Assembly: GCF_029960665.1 (NCBI RefSeq) | Contig: NZ_JASBRB010000003.1 | Coordinates: 186,001-250,000 of the forward strand | Origin: Pseudarthrobacter sp. AL07 | Lineage (GTDB): Bacteria > Actinomycetota > Actinomycetes > Actinomycetales > Micrococcaceae | Direction: 5' to 3' | DNA: 64,000 nucleotides | Shown: in pieces, positions 34,782-43,593 of the stretch | Layout: every line of letters starts with the position of its first letter | How positions within the stretch are numbered: the stretch's first letter is position 1 | The notes under the pieces: generated by a model | The model's input: the letters and a program-made list of their open reading frames with translations, nothing else | Database searches by the model: none | What the model was told of the DNA's origin: nothing | Program-made: the position numbers and the translations under genes

Positions 34782-35723
34782 TCAGGGGAGGGTGCTGCCC
34801 CGTGCCGCAACCCATAGCCCGTACCAGTGGGCCCGGGTCATGGCCTCCGCAACGCGGGCGGCGTCCGCGCAGGCCGCGATTCTCGCCGGATTCACGGTGC
34901 CGATCACGGGCGCGATGCCGGCCGGATGCTTCATCAGCCAGCCCAGAAGGACAGCCTCCCCCGTGGTGCCGTACTGACCGGCAAGCTCCGCAACCATCGC
35001 GGCCGCGGCAGTCTCGGCCGCCGTCGGGTTTTCCGGAGCTGCCCCGGTGTACAGGCCCTGCGCCAGCGCACCGTAAGCCTGGACGGTGACGCCGTTGCTG
35101 CTGCAGTACTCCAGGGTCCCGTGCGGGAAGCTGTAATCCACCGACTCCGGATGGTTCACCAGCACCTGGCTCTCCAGCCAGGCCCGCTTCAGCAGGCTCA
35201 TCTCCAGCTGGTTGGCCACCACCGGCGCCTCCAGCCGTTCCTGCAGCGCATCGATCTGCGCGCCGGACATGTTGGACACCCCTAGCGCCCGTATCCTGCC
35301 GTCAGCCACAAGTTGCCCGACGGCGGCCGCCACCTCCGCCAGGTCCGTCAGGGGATCGGGGCGGTGCAGCAGGAGGACGTCCACGTAGTCCGTCTGCAGT
35401 CTCTTCAGGCTTCCGTCCACCCGTTCCAGGATGGATTCCCGGCTGAGGTCATAGTGCGTGGCCAGCCCGCGTTCGTTGAGGCGGATCCCGCACTTGGTCT
35501 GCAGCCGGATCCGGTCGCGCAGGCCGGGCGTTGCCGCCAGCACCTCGCCGAACACCGCTTCAGACTTGCCGCTGCGGTAGATGTCTGCGTGGTCGAACAG
35601 CGTAATGCCGGCATCCAGTGCGGCCTCGACGGCGGCAGCGGCTTGGTCCACATGTTCGGTTCCGTGCGGTTCGTCGGTCCAGCTGCCGCCCAGGCCCATG
35701 CAGCCGTAGATGAGTTCCTGCAT
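34782..35723 (-). CDS. Aldo/keto reductase
   Basis: 313 residues from ATG 35723, which overlaps the stop of the GH13 gene. TIM-barrel AKR motifs: 'LDAGITLFDHADIYRSGKSE' (catalytic Asp and Tyr), 'LQTKCGIRL' (Lys) and 'TDYVDVLLLHRPDPLTD' (His), with the C-terminal cofactor segment 'IAPVIGTVNPARIAACADAA'. NADPH-dependent reduction of a sugar-derived carbonyl is likely, given its place at the end of the alpha-glucoside operon. Confidence 0.9.
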   Translation of the reverse strand: MQELIYGCMGLGGSWTDEPHGTEHVDQAAAAVEAALDAGITLFDHADIYRSGKSEAVFGEVLAATPGLRDRIRLQTKCGIRLNERGLATHYDLSRESILERVDGSLKRLQTDYVDVLLLHRPDPLTDLAEVAAAVGQLVADGRIRALGVSNMSGAQIDALQERLEAPVVANQLEMSLLKRAWLESQVLVNHPESVDYSFPHGTLEYCSSNGVTVQAYGALAQGLYTGAAPENPTAAETAAAAMVAELAGQYGTTGEAVLLGWLMKHPAGIAPVIGTVNPARIAACADAARVAEAMTRAHWYGLWVAARGSTLP

Positions 35724-37435
35724 CAGCGCAGCCAGGCGGTGCTGTTGGCGCCCAGTTTGCCGTCTTCCAGCGCTGAGCTGCTCACTAGCAGCGCTCCTCC
35801 CGGCAGTTCGACGGCGGTGTCCCCGAAGTTGGTAACGGACTGCCAGCCGCCGGGGCGTCGGAAATGCAGGACCTCGGGGTTGCCGGTCTCCACCCACTCC
35901 AGCTCCTCGTTGGCCTGCAGTTCGCGGCGCAGCTTCAGGGCCGTGCGGTACAGCTCCAGGGTGGAGTTTTCGGTACCGTCCTGCGCCTCCACCGCGTACT
36001 TGCTGAACCACTGCGGCTGCGGCAGGTGCGCGCCGCCGTCGCCAAAGCCGAAGGAGGTCCCTTCAACCTTCCAGGGCAGGGGCACGCGGCAGCCGTCACG
36101 GCCCACCTCGACACCCCTGCTCCGGAAGAACGCGGGGTCCTGGCGCTCGGAGTCCGGAATCTCCGCCACTTCCTGCAGGCCCAGCTCCTCGCCCTGGTAC
36201 AGGTAGGCCGACCCGGGCACAGCGAGCATCAGCAGGGTGGCGGCGCGGGCACGGCGCTCGCCAAGGTCCACGTCGAGTTCCTCCTTGGGGCCGCCGGCCA
36301 GCAGCCAGCCCTTGCCGTCCTGGCCCTTGGCGTGCTTCTTGCCCTTGGACGCCTTGGGCAGGCCGTAGCGCGTGGCATGCCGGACGACGTCGTGGTTGGA
36401 GAAAACCCAGGTGGAGGACGCCCCGGTCGCGGCGGCTTCGGCGAGGTTGCGGGTGATGATTTCGCGGAAATCCTCGGCGTTGAAGTCGGCCTGGAGCAGG
36501 TCGAAGTTGAAGGCCTGGCCGAGGCCCTCCGGGCTGGCGTAGCGGGCACGGCGGGTGGCATGCACCCAGGCTTCGGCGACGGCGGTGCGTGGGGGGTTGT
36601 ATTCGTTGAAGACTTCGCGCCATTCGACGTAGATGTCGTGCACGTCGTCGCGGTCCCAGAACGGGTGCGAACCGTCGTCGAACCCGTCGGTACCGGTGTT
36701 GGCCTCGGTCAGCTCCAGCTTGGAGAGGAGCGGCTCGGTGAGGTCCTTGGTGAGGGCGTGGGCCACGTCCACGCGGAAGCCGTCCACGCCGCGGTCGGAC
36801 CAGAAACGCAGGGTCTTCAGGAAGTCATCGCGGACCTCCCGGCTGGCCCAGTTCAGGTCCGGCTGCTCCTTGGCGAAGATGTGCATGTACCACTGCCCGG
36901 GGGTTCCGTCGGGCTCGCTGATGCGTTCCCAGGCGGGTCCGCCGAAGACGGAGTCCCAGTCCGACGGCGGAAATTCGCCGTTGGGTCCTTTACCGTCACG
37001 GAAGATGTAGCGCTCACGCGCGGCGGAACCCTTCGGCGAGGCTAGTGCCTCCTTGAACCAGTTGTGCCGGTTCGAGGAGTGGTTGGGGACAATGTCGGCG
37101 ATCAGCTTGATGCCGGCGGCGTGCAGCGCTTTGGCCATCTCGTCGAAGTCCGCCAGCGTGCCCAGTTTGGGGTCCACGTCGCGGTAGTCGTCAACATCGT
37201 ATCCACCATCGGCGAGGGCTGACGGGTAGAACGGGCTGAGCCATACGGCGTCGATGCCCAGTTCCCGCAGGTACGGGACCCTGGCCGTGATGCCCTTGAT
37301 GTCACCCATGCCGTCCCCGTTTGAATCGGAAAAACTGCGGGGATAGATCTGGTAAACCGCGGCCTGGCGCCACCAGTTGGGATCGGCCAGACGGTCGGAA
37401 TCGGACAGGGTTGCCAGCGTGGCAGTGGTGGACAA
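35723..37435 (-). CDS. GH13 alpha-glucosidase (oligo-1,6-glucosidase type)
   Basis: 570 residues, cytoplasmic (no signal peptide). GH13 regions in order: 'DIVPNHSSNRHNWFKEAL' (I), 'GFRVDVAHALTKD' with the nucleophile Asp (II), 'EAWVHATRRARY' with the acid/base Glu (III) and 'FSNHDVVRHATRYG' (IV). It hydrolyses maltose, isomaltose or related alpha-glucosides after uptake. It follows the two permease genes of the sugar ABC transporter and overlaps the AKR gene. Confidence 0.93.
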   Translation of the reverse strand: MSTTATLATLSDSDRLADPNWWRQAAVYQIYPRSFSDSNGDGMGDIKGITARVPYLRELGIDAVWLSPFYPSALADGGYDVDDYRDVDPKLGTLADFDEMAKALHAAGIKLIADIVPNHSSNRHNWFKEALASPKGSAARERYIFRDGKGPNGEFPPSDWDSVFGGPAWERISEPDGTPGQWYMHIFAKEQPDLNWASREVRDDFLKTLRFWSDRGVDGFRVDVAHALTKDLTEPLLSKLELTEANTGTDGFDDGSHPFWDRDDVHDIYVEWREVFNEYNPPRTAVAEAWVHATRRARYASPEGLGQAFNFDLLQADFNAEDFREIITRNLAEAAATGASSTWVFSNHDVVRHATRYGLPKASKGKKHAKGQDGKGWLLAGGPKEELDVDLGERRARAATLLMLAVPGSAYLYQGEELGLQEVAEIPDSERQDPAFFRSRGVEVGRDGCRVPLPWKVEGTSFGFGDGGAHLPQPQWFSKYAVEAQDGTENSTLELYRTALKLRRELQANEELEWVETGNPEVLHFRRPGGWQSVTNFGDTAVELPGGALLVSSSALEDGKLGANSTAWLR

Positions 37436-37488
37436 AGGATGATCCTTTTCTCTTGTTTGGGTTGTTCTTGCTGGGTGAATAAGTCTGG

Positions 37489-38373
37489 CTATTTAACGGC
37501 CCCGCGCATGACTCCGGACAGTACCCAACGTTGGGCCAGGATGTAAACCACCAAGGTGGGCGCCATGGCCATCAGGTAGGACGCGAACGCGAGGCTGTAG
37601 TTGGTGTTGAACTCGCCCTGGAACAGCATTTGGACCACGGGGAGGGTCTGCAGGGCCGGGTCGGCGATCATCATCTGCGGCAGCAGGAAGTCGTTCCACG
37701 AACCCAGGAAGGCGAAGATGCCTACTGTGGCGTTCATGGGAGCCAGCAGCGGGAAGATGACCTTGCGGAACACCTGCCAGGTGGTGGCGCCGTCCATCCG
37801 GGCCGATTCCTCCAGTTCCGCCGGAATGGAGCGGACGAAGGCGATGTACAGCAGCGCGTTAAACGAGATTCCGCCCAGCACGTGCAGGAAAACGACGCCG
37901 GCCGGGTTGTCCAGGCCAAGGAGTGCTGTCTGCTTGATCAGGGGAAGGATGATCACGGGAAACGGGATGAACATGGCGGACAGGAGGTACACAAAGGAAC
38001 CGCGGAAGAAGCGGTGGTTCCAGTTCCGCGCGATGGCGTAGGCCACCAGCGAGCTGCAGGCAAGCGAGCCCAGGACGCTGAAGACGGTGACAAAGGCCGT
38101 GGACATAAAGGCACGCGGGAAGTTGGTAGCGACGTACGCCGCGGCGAAGTTCTCCCAGTTCATCGGGTTGGGCCAGGCCAGGCCGGTCCCGGTGCCGATC
38201 TGGTCCGGGGACTTCAGGGCCATGGCCACGGTGAAGTACAGCGGCAGCAGGACTGTCAGGGATGCCACCAGCATGAGGGCGGTGAGCCACCAGTTGATTT
38301 TGAAGCCCTCGCGGCCGGACGGGCGTTTTGTGAGGACACGGGTTCTGCGCTGTGGAAGTAGTGATGCGGTCAT
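37489..38373 (-). CDS. Sugar ABC transporter permease (MalG type)
   Basis: 294 residues with six membrane helices and the EAA loop 'EESARMDGATTWQVFRKVIF', the contact site for the ATPase. It is the second permease of a CUT1-family importer, with a long cytoplasmic N-terminus (KRPSGREGFKINWWLTALML). Its start overlaps the stop of the MalF-type gene (TAATG). No ATPase gene is in the operon, so a shared MsmK-like ATPase encoded elsewhere is expected. Confidence 0.92.
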   Translation of the reverse strand: MTASLLPQRRTRVLTKRPSGREGFKINWWLTALMLVASLTVLLPLYFTVAMALKSPDQIGTGTGLAWPNPMNWENFAAAYVATNFPRAFMSTAFVTVFSVLGSLACSSLVAYAIARNWNHRFFRGSFVYLLSAMFIPFPVIILPLIKQTALLGLDNPAGVVFLHVLGGISFNALLYIAFVRSIPAELEESARMDGATTWQVFRKVIFPLLAPMNATVGIFAFLGSWNDFLLPQMMIADPALQTLPVVQMLFQGEFNTNYSLAFASYLMAMAPTLVVYILAQRWVLSGVMRGAVK

Positions 38374-39308
38374 TAGAGGGATACCCCCCGGCGCTGGATG
38401 AGGCGCAGCTGGATGACGGAGATCAGCAAGGTGATCAGGAAGTAGATGACGGCATTTGCCATCTGGTAGGAGTAGTCGCCGCCTGTGAAGCCGGAGAAGA
38501 TGCGCATGGCCACCGACTGGGTTGCCATGCCCGGCCCGCCGCCGGTGAGGCCCACGATGATCTCGTAAGTCCCCAGGAATCCCTTGAAGCCGAGGATCAC
38601 ATTGATGACGAGGTAGCCGAGGATGAGGGGCAGTGTGAGGCTGAGGAACTGCCGGAAACTGCCCGCGCCGTCCAGGTCAGCGGCGTCGTAGACTTCGGCG
38701 GGCACGCTCTGGAGACCCGCGAGGTAAATGATGGTCGCCCCGGGCGCGGCCTGCCACACCGTGACCAGGACAATGGCCAGCCAGGCGAGGCTTTCGTTGG
38801 CCAGGATGCTCGTGGCCAACGGGGTGACGCCGAACCGCTCGGCCAGCACCGGAAGGGTGTTCGAGAACAGGTAGTTGAATACGAAGGACACAACCAGAGC
38901 GGACAGCACCATGGGGATGAAGAACACGGTGCGGATACCGGTGCGCCACTTGATTTTCGCATTCAGTCCCAAGGCGATCGCGAGGGCCACGATATTGACT
39001 ACCACCGTGGTGGTCAGCGCGAATACAAACGTGAAGATGTAGGACTGCAGGATTGCCGGATCCTTGAAGATGTTCACATAGTTGGCGAAGCCGATGAACG
39101 TCCATTCTCCGTAGCCGGCGTAGTTTGTCAGGCTGAAAAAGACGCCTACCAGCGCAGGAAGGGTGATGAAAAAGGCGAAGAGTGCCAGTACCGGCACCAC
39201 CATCCAGTAATACGTGGGGTCGATCCGTCGCGGGGACCGTCGCACGTTGGTCTCGGCCGGGCGTTCCGGACTGGGGCCGACCTTCGCCACGGTGGACGTC
39301 GTTGTCAT
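38373..39308 (-). CDS. Sugar ABC transporter permease (MalF type)
   Basis: 311 residues from ATG 39308, which has CCAGGAG five bases upstream. ATG 39335, which overlaps the binding-protein stop, would add nine residues and is a real alternative. Six helices; EAA loop 'YDAADLDGAGSFRQFLSLTL'. It forms the translocation pore with the MalG-type subunit. Confidence 0.9.
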   Translation of the reverse strand: MTTTSTVAKVGPSPERPAETNVRRSPRRIDPTYYWMVVPVLALFAFFITLPALVGVFFSLTNYAGYGEWTFIGFANYVNIFKDPAILQSYIFTFVFALTTTVVVNIVALAIALGLNAKIKWRTGIRTVFFIPMVLSALVVSFVFNYLFSNTLPVLAERFGVTPLATSILANESLAWLAIVLVTVWQAAPGATIIYLAGLQSVPAEVYDAADLDGAGSFRQFLSLTLPLILGYLVINVILGFKGFLGTYEIIVGLTGGGPGMATQSVAMRIFSGFTGGDYSYQMANAVIYFLITLLISVIQLRLIQRRGVSL

Positions 39309-39334
39309 GGGGACTCCTGGAATCGTGGTGGGCA

Positions 39335-40636
39335 TCAGACCGCCGTCCTTTCGGCGACGCGGCGCCATTCGTCGTCGAGAGCGGCGAGGAACTGGTCGCC
39401 GTTCTTGCTGTACACAAAAGACTGGATGTAGTTGTGCAGTGGCACCGACGGCGGGAAGTATGTGCCGGCGCCCTGGTAGTAGCGGGCTTTTCTGACCGAT
39501 TCGTCCAGTCCGCTGATCTGCGGGTTGGTCACCGGCGGGGCGTCCTTGAGCGGCGAGAAGGCGGCGTTCTTTTCGTTGTACGTGTTCACTACTGAGGGTT
39601 CCAGCAGGTAACCGACGAAACGCCGGGCCGCAGCCATATTGGGAGTGTTCCTGGTGATGGACAGTGCCATGTCCACGTTCACCCTTGCCTTGGTTTCCTC
39701 CGGGTTGTTCGTTACGGGCAGGGGGAATGTACCCACCCTGATGTCCTTGTTGGCCGAAACCAGCTGCGACAGGGCCCAGGGTCCTTGGAGGTACATGGCG
39801 GCCTGTCCTTTGGCGAAGGCAGCATTTCCGTCCGCGTAGTTCTTGCTGCTGGCGCCATTCTGGGAATAGGAAACGAGCTGGAGCATCTGGGGCAGCGCGG
39901 GCCCGAAGTTGGTGGTGAAGGATTCGGCGGCTTCCGCGCTGATATCGGCACCCTTGGCATTGATCCTGGTGAAAAATTCCGCCGAGTCCAGTGAACCGCC
40001 GGAGACGTAGTCGAACATGCCCTGTGCCAGGGTCCAGGAGTCTTTGAACGTTCCGTAAATCGGCGTGATGCCGGCCGTCTTGAAGGTTTCACAGGCTGCC
40101 ACGAATTCGTCCCAGGTGGTGGGGACGGCTACGCCATTGGCGTCGAAGATGTCCCGGTTGTAGATGACGCCGGCCGCAGCCAAGGAGAACGGCAGGGCGC
40201 TGACCTCGTTGCCGTTGTACTGGCCCCAAGAGCTGATGAGCTCCTGCATCTCAGGATCAATGGTGGACGCTGCGGGGAGGTCGCTGAGGTCGGCGAAGAT
40301 GCCCTTCTTCACGAAGTCGGCAGTTGCCTTCGCGAAGCCTCGGGTCACGACGTCGGGCGGATCGTTCCGGACCAGGCCGGGCACGAAGTTGCCCTCGTTG
40401 AAGTCTTGGATCACGCGGATATCAGGATTGAGCGCCTCGAAGTCCTTGATGACCTGGTCGAAGTAGTTCACCACCTCCGGCTTGTTCTGCATGAAGCGGA
40501 GAGTGGTGACACCGTTCTGCTGGCCTGCGTTGCCGGCACAGCCGGAGAGCGGAATGAGGGCTGCCACCCCGGCCAGACCGGCTACCCGGAAGAGGGAGCG
40601 TCTGCTGGGCAGCATTGCCGGAACAGCGGCTTTCAC
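39335..40636 (-). CDS. Extracellular sugar-binding lipoprotein of the ABC importer
   Basis: About 433 residues from GTG 40636. The signal region 'MLPSRRSLFRVAGLAGVAAL' has twin arginines and is followed by the lipobox LSGC, so the protein is likely lipid-anchored outside the membrane. The body (FMQNKPEVVNYFDQVIKDFE; LYLQGPWALSQLVSANKDIR; INRNT-type 'LSITRNTPNMAAARRF') is a family-1 solute-binding protein. The start is uncertain: no ribosome site precedes 40636 or the ATG at 40615, but a short ORF with a perfect one ends exactly there (see 40633-40713). Confidence 0.88.
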   Translation of the reverse strand: MKAAVPAMLPSRRSLFRVAGLAGVAALIPLSGCAGNAGQQNGVTTLRFMQNKPEVVNYFDQVIKDFEALNPDIRVIQDFNEGNFVPGLVRNDPPDVVTRGFAKATADFVKKGIFADLSDLPAASTIDPEMQELISSWGQYNGNEVSALPFSLAAAGVIYNRDIFDANGVAVPTTWDEFVAACETFKTAGITPIYGTFKDSWTLAQGMFDYVSGGSLDSAEFFTRINAKGADISAEAAESFTTNFGPALPQMLQLVSYSQNGASSKNYADGNAAFAKGQAAMYLQGPWALSQLVSANKDIRVGTFPLPVTNNPEETKARVNVDMALSITRNTPNMAAARRFVGYLLEPSVVNTYNEKNAAFSPLKDAPPVTNPQISGLDESVRKARYYQGAGTYFPPSVPLHNYIQSFVYSKNGDQFLAALDDEWRRVAERTAV

Positions 40637-40713
40637 AGGGCAGAGGCTGACGTACGGGACTGACGGGGCCGCGGCTTGGGCGGGAGTGGGCAATGCTTCG
40701 GGATGCGGTTCAC
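40633..40713 (-). CDS. Possible 26-residue leader peptide coupled to the binding protein
   Basis: GTG 40713 preceded by AAAGGAGCAACC, the best ribosome site in this region, opens a 26-codon frame (MNRIPKHCPLPPKPRPRQSR at the start, rich in Pro and Arg). Its TGA (40633-40635) overlaps the GTG of the lipoprotein (40634-40636). The lipoprotein start itself has no ribosome site, so translation coupling is plausible. Alternatively it is a chance frame or a frameshift in the true N-terminus. Confidence 0.35.
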   Translation of the reverse strand: MNRIPKHCPLPPKPRPRQSRTSASAL

Positions 40714-40804
40714 GGTTGCTCCTTTGCAAAGGCTGAGTGAAGGGCTGGGGTGCCAGTGGTCGGCGGCCGTCCGGCCCACATAGCTTGGAGTGTTTATTTG
40801 GAAT

Positions 40805-40814
40805 CTAAATTTAG
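40805..40814. promoter_or_regulatory. Palindromic operator candidate for the ROK regulator
   Basis: CTAAATTTAG is a perfect 10-base palindrome, flanked by GGAAT and TTCC, in the AT-rich part of the divergent gap between the sugar operon and the ROK gene. ROK repressors bind AT-rich palindromes, so this is the best candidate site. Confidence 0.5.
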
Positions 40815-40859
40815 TTCCTCAAGTATTATGTGGTGCAGAGCACAGAGAGGTCAACACCC

Positions 40860-42062
40860 ATGACTGAAATATCCGTGGCAACGCCCCAATTACTACGTCG
40901 GGTGAGTGCCGGAGCCGTCCTTGACTTCATGCGCGCCTCAGAAGCGGTGACTGTCACCGAAGTCATGGAGGCCACCGGACTCACGCGGGCCACGGCCATT
41001 GCGGTATGTGAGGACCTCATGCAGCGGGGCTGGATCCGCGAACTGGAGAACCAACGGGCATTTGGTGGCTATCAGAAGGGCCGGCCGGCACGGCGGTTCG
41101 AGCTCAGCGAACGAGCCGGCTACGTGCTTGGCATGGACGTGGGTGTCTCCAAGGCCACCGTCGTGGTGTCGGATCTCCGTGGGAAGGCAATCGGCAGGGC
41201 CAGCCAGCCGTTCGCGGAAGCCGAAATCCCTGCCGAGGAACGTATTGCTGTGATTGACCGCACCGCCATGATGGCACTGCACGGCGTGGGCGCTTCGCCG
41301 GATTCCGTCCTGGCCGTCTGCGCCGGCGTTGCGGCGCCAGTTGACCGTAACGGCGAGGTGCTGGTGACGCAGCACTTCTGGGGACTGTTCGACGTCGACC
41401 TGAAGGCTGCGCTGCGGGACCGGCGGGGTTGGACGGTACTACTCGAGAACGACGCGAACCTGGCCGCACTCGGCGACCGCTGGAGGGGCGCGGCTGTCGG
41501 GGTGGACGACGTCGTGGTCATCCTTGCCAGCGAGCGCCTCGGCTCGGGAGTGATCGACGGCGGGCGGCTGCTGCACGGTCGGGGAGGAGGCGCCGGCGAA
41601 CTCGCCTTCCTCGACATGGTGGAGGGTGTGGGAGATACCTACGGCATCGCCGCACTTGCAAGGACGTGGGCAGCAGTCGCCCTTGCCGGCAAGGCCAAAA
41701 CATCTCTCCGGGACTTTGCCGCCGAAGGCGTCGAAGCGGAGCAGGTCTTCGCGGCTGCTGCCAACGGAGATGCCGTGGCGCGGGCGATCCTCGAACGGCT
41801 GGCCGACAGGATGGCCCGGGTCATCGGGGCCGTGTCGACCATCATCAACCCGGAACTGGTGGTCATCGGCGGCGCCGTGGCAAAATCTGCCGGCGTGCTG
41901 CTTGGGCCGATCGCCGAACGCCTCAAGGAATACACTGTCACTCCCGCGCGGGTGGCGGTTTCCCCGCTGGGCGATTCGATCGTGACCGTCGGCGCCGTAC
42001 GGTGCGCCCTCGACTACGTGGAAAAAAACACCCTGGACCTGGAGCTCGCGGTACCGGCTTAA
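40860..42062 (+). CDS. ROK-family transcriptional regulator
   Basis: 400 residues from ATG 40860 (an in-frame GTG at 40830 is possible). The N-terminal HTH is 'VTVTEVMEATGLTRATAIAV'; the ROK sugar-kinase-like body has 'GYVLGMDVGVSKATVVVSDL', the nucleotide/sugar site 'VLLENDANLAALGDRWRGAA' and 'GRGGGAGELAFLDMVEG'. The usual Cys-x-Cys zinc site of ROK proteins is not evident. It is divergent from the alpha-glucoside operon, which it probably represses in the absence of sugar. Confidence 0.88.
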   Translation: MTEISVATPQLLRRVSAGAVLDFMRASEAVTVTEVMEATGLTRATAIAVCEDLMQRGWIRELENQRAFGGYQKGRPARRFELSERAGYVLGMDVGVSKATVVVSDLRGKAIGRASQPFAEAEIPAEERIAVIDRTAMMALHGVGASPDSVLAVCAGVAAPVDRNGEVLVTQHFWGLFDVDLKAALRDRRGWTVLLENDANLAALGDRWRGAAVGVDDVVVILASERLGSGVIDGGRLLHGRGGGAGELAFLDMVEGVGDTYGIAALARTWAAVALAGKAKTSLRDFAAEGVEAEQVFAAAANGDAVARAILERLADRMARVIGAVSTIINPELVVIGGAVAKSAGVLLGPIAERLKEYTVTPARVAVSPLGDSIVTVGAVRCALDYVEKNTLDLELAVPA

Positions 42063-42078
42063 GCTGCGTGCTCCAACG

Positions 42079-42143
42079 GCGCGAAGGGACAGTTGAGGCC
42101 CCGGATCCGCATCGATTCCAGGGCCTCAACTGTCCCTTCGCGC
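42079..42143. terminator. 23-bp perfect inverted repeat after the ROK gene
   Basis: Arms 42079-42101 and 42121-42143 (GCGCGAAGGGACAGTTGAGG at the left) are exact reverse complements with a 19-base loop. It lies between convergent genes. Confidence 0.7.
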
Positions 42144-42176
42144 TGTGTTATTCCAGCGTTGCGGCCGGCCCCTCGG

Positions 42177-42833
42177 CTACGGCTGCGGCTCCAGGGCGGC
42201 GGCAATCGGGAGTGTGCCGTCACGGAATTCGATGGTCCTCCCCGCCGTTTCCGGCAGGTCAAGCACGGCTGCTGCCACACTGGCCGTGTTGCTGCGCGAG
42301 GTTGCCCGGCTGCCGTCCGTTCCGGGGTCCACTTCGATGAGCCCTGTCCCCGGCTGGTCCGTCAGCGTCCCCGGACCCAGGATGGTCCAGGCCAGTGCGG
42401 TGCCGCGCAGATACTCATCCGCCGCCGCCTTGGCGTCCGCGTAGGCAAAGAAGCTGTTCTCCGCCGGGACGCCGTGGTCCGGCCCCGCGCCCAGGTAGGA
42501 CACCATGATGTACCGCCCGACGCCGGCCTCCGACGCCGCGTCCATGGACCGGATGGCTGCGTCACGGTCCACCGCATAAGTGCGGTCCGGACTTCCTCCC
42601 CCGGCCCCGGCGGACCAGACGACGGCGTCATGGTCCTTGAGGGCGTCGGCGATTGCCGCCGTCGTCGAATTTTCAACATCCAGGACTGACGGCGTAGCTC
42701 CGGTTGCAGCGACGTCGGCCGCATGGTCCGGGTTGCGGATGATCGACGTGACGCTGTGACCTTCGGTTGTAAGAAGCGCGGACAGGTGGAGGGCCACTTT
42801 GCCGTGGCCGCCGATGATAACGATGCGGGTCAT
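42177..42833 (-). CDS. NAD(P)-binding protein, atypical SDR (NmrA/YwnB-like)
   Basis: 218 residues starting 'MTRIVIIGGHGKVALHLSAL', a G-x-x-G-x-x-x-x loop of the atypical short-chain dehydrogenases; 'DHDAVVWSAGAG' and 'YIMVSYLGAG' are the following strands. The canonical Tyr-x-x-x-Lys is replaced (FFAYADAKAAADEYLRGT retains Y-x-x-x-K in shifted form). Probably a flavin reductase-like or NADPH sensor protein; substrate unknown. CAGAAT lies six bases before the ATG on the minus strand. Confidence 0.82.
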   Translation of the reverse strand: MTRIVIIGGHGKVALHLSALLTTEGHSVTSIIRNPDHAADVAATGATPSVLDVENSTTAAIADALKDHDAVVWSAGAGGGSPDRTYAVDRDAAIRSMDAASEAGVGRYIMVSYLGAGPDHGVPAENSFFAYADAKAAADEYLRGTALAWTILGPGTLTDQPGTGLIEVDPGTDGSRATSRSNTASVAAAVLDLPETAGRTIEFRDGTLPIAAALEPQP

Positions 42834-42907
42834 GCCCCCATTCTGCCCCTCGCGGCGGCGGGCAGGCGCATTTGCCGGCGGTATGTGGACAGCAGTCCTG
42901 GCCGCCG

Positions 42908-43465
42908 TCAGGAAAGCGTGCGGTAACGGAGGTAGACGACGCCGTTTCCAAAGGTGTGCTCTTCGAGGAGTTCAAGCCGCAGGCCCAGCCCGTCCGGCAG
43001 GAATCGCCGGCCTCCTCCCACTGCCACCGGGTTAAGGAACAAACGGCATTCCTCCACCAGTCCTGCCCGGAGCGCGGCGGCCGCCAAGATGGGGCCGGCG
43101 ATGCTGATGTTCCCGTCAGTGACGTTCTTCAGGTCCCGGACGGCCTCGGGAGCAAAAATCCGCTCAATCCCGGTTTTGGCCGTGGATGCGGCGGTGAGGG
43201 TGGTGGAATAGACAACTTTCTCTGCCCTCTGCCACATCCGCGCATAGTCCCGGATATAGGCCGGGAGATCGGGAGTATCCATGGTTTCCCACACCGACAT
43301 GACCTGGTACATACGGCGGCCGTAGAGGTAGGTTCCTACGTCGCGTTCGAGATCGTTGACGAAGGTATGCACCTCCTCGTCCGGCTCACTCCAGCTGAAG
43401 TTGCCGTCCCGGTCCGCCACATAGCCGTCCAGGGACGCGATGCCTGAGTAGAAAAGCTGGCCCAT
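42908..43465 (-). CDS. Dihydrofolate-reductase-like (RibD C-terminal domain) protein
   Basis: 185 residues from ATG 43465 (ATG 43474 adds three). 'MGQLFYSGIASLDGYVADRD' and 'GTYLYGRRMYQVMSVWETMD' are typical of the DHFR/RibD-C fold, with 'ISIAGPILAAAALRAGLVEE' and 'LFLNPVAVGGGRRFLP' at the end. These proteins bind NADPH; most have no proven reaction. CACAAT on the minus strand lies seven bases before the chosen start. Confidence 0.85.
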   Translation of the reverse strand: MGQLFYSGIASLDGYVADRDGNFSWSEPDEEVHTFVNDLERDVGTYLYGRRMYQVMSVWETMDTPDLPAYIRDYARMWQRAEKVVYSTTLTAASTAKTGIERIFAPEAVRDLKNVTDGNISIAGPILAAAALRAGLVEECRLFLNPVAVGGGRRFLPDGLGLRLELLEEHTFGNGVVYLRYRTLS

Positions 43466-43593
43466 ACGGCCCATTGTGCCGCCGCCCGCCCGCCGTTGGA
43501 TAGATACCGCCGGGAACGCGGTATCAGACCCTGCGGATTGGCAGGCTAGTGGATGCTTTAGCGCCGGGCAACCCAAGAAAGTAAGGTTGCTGA

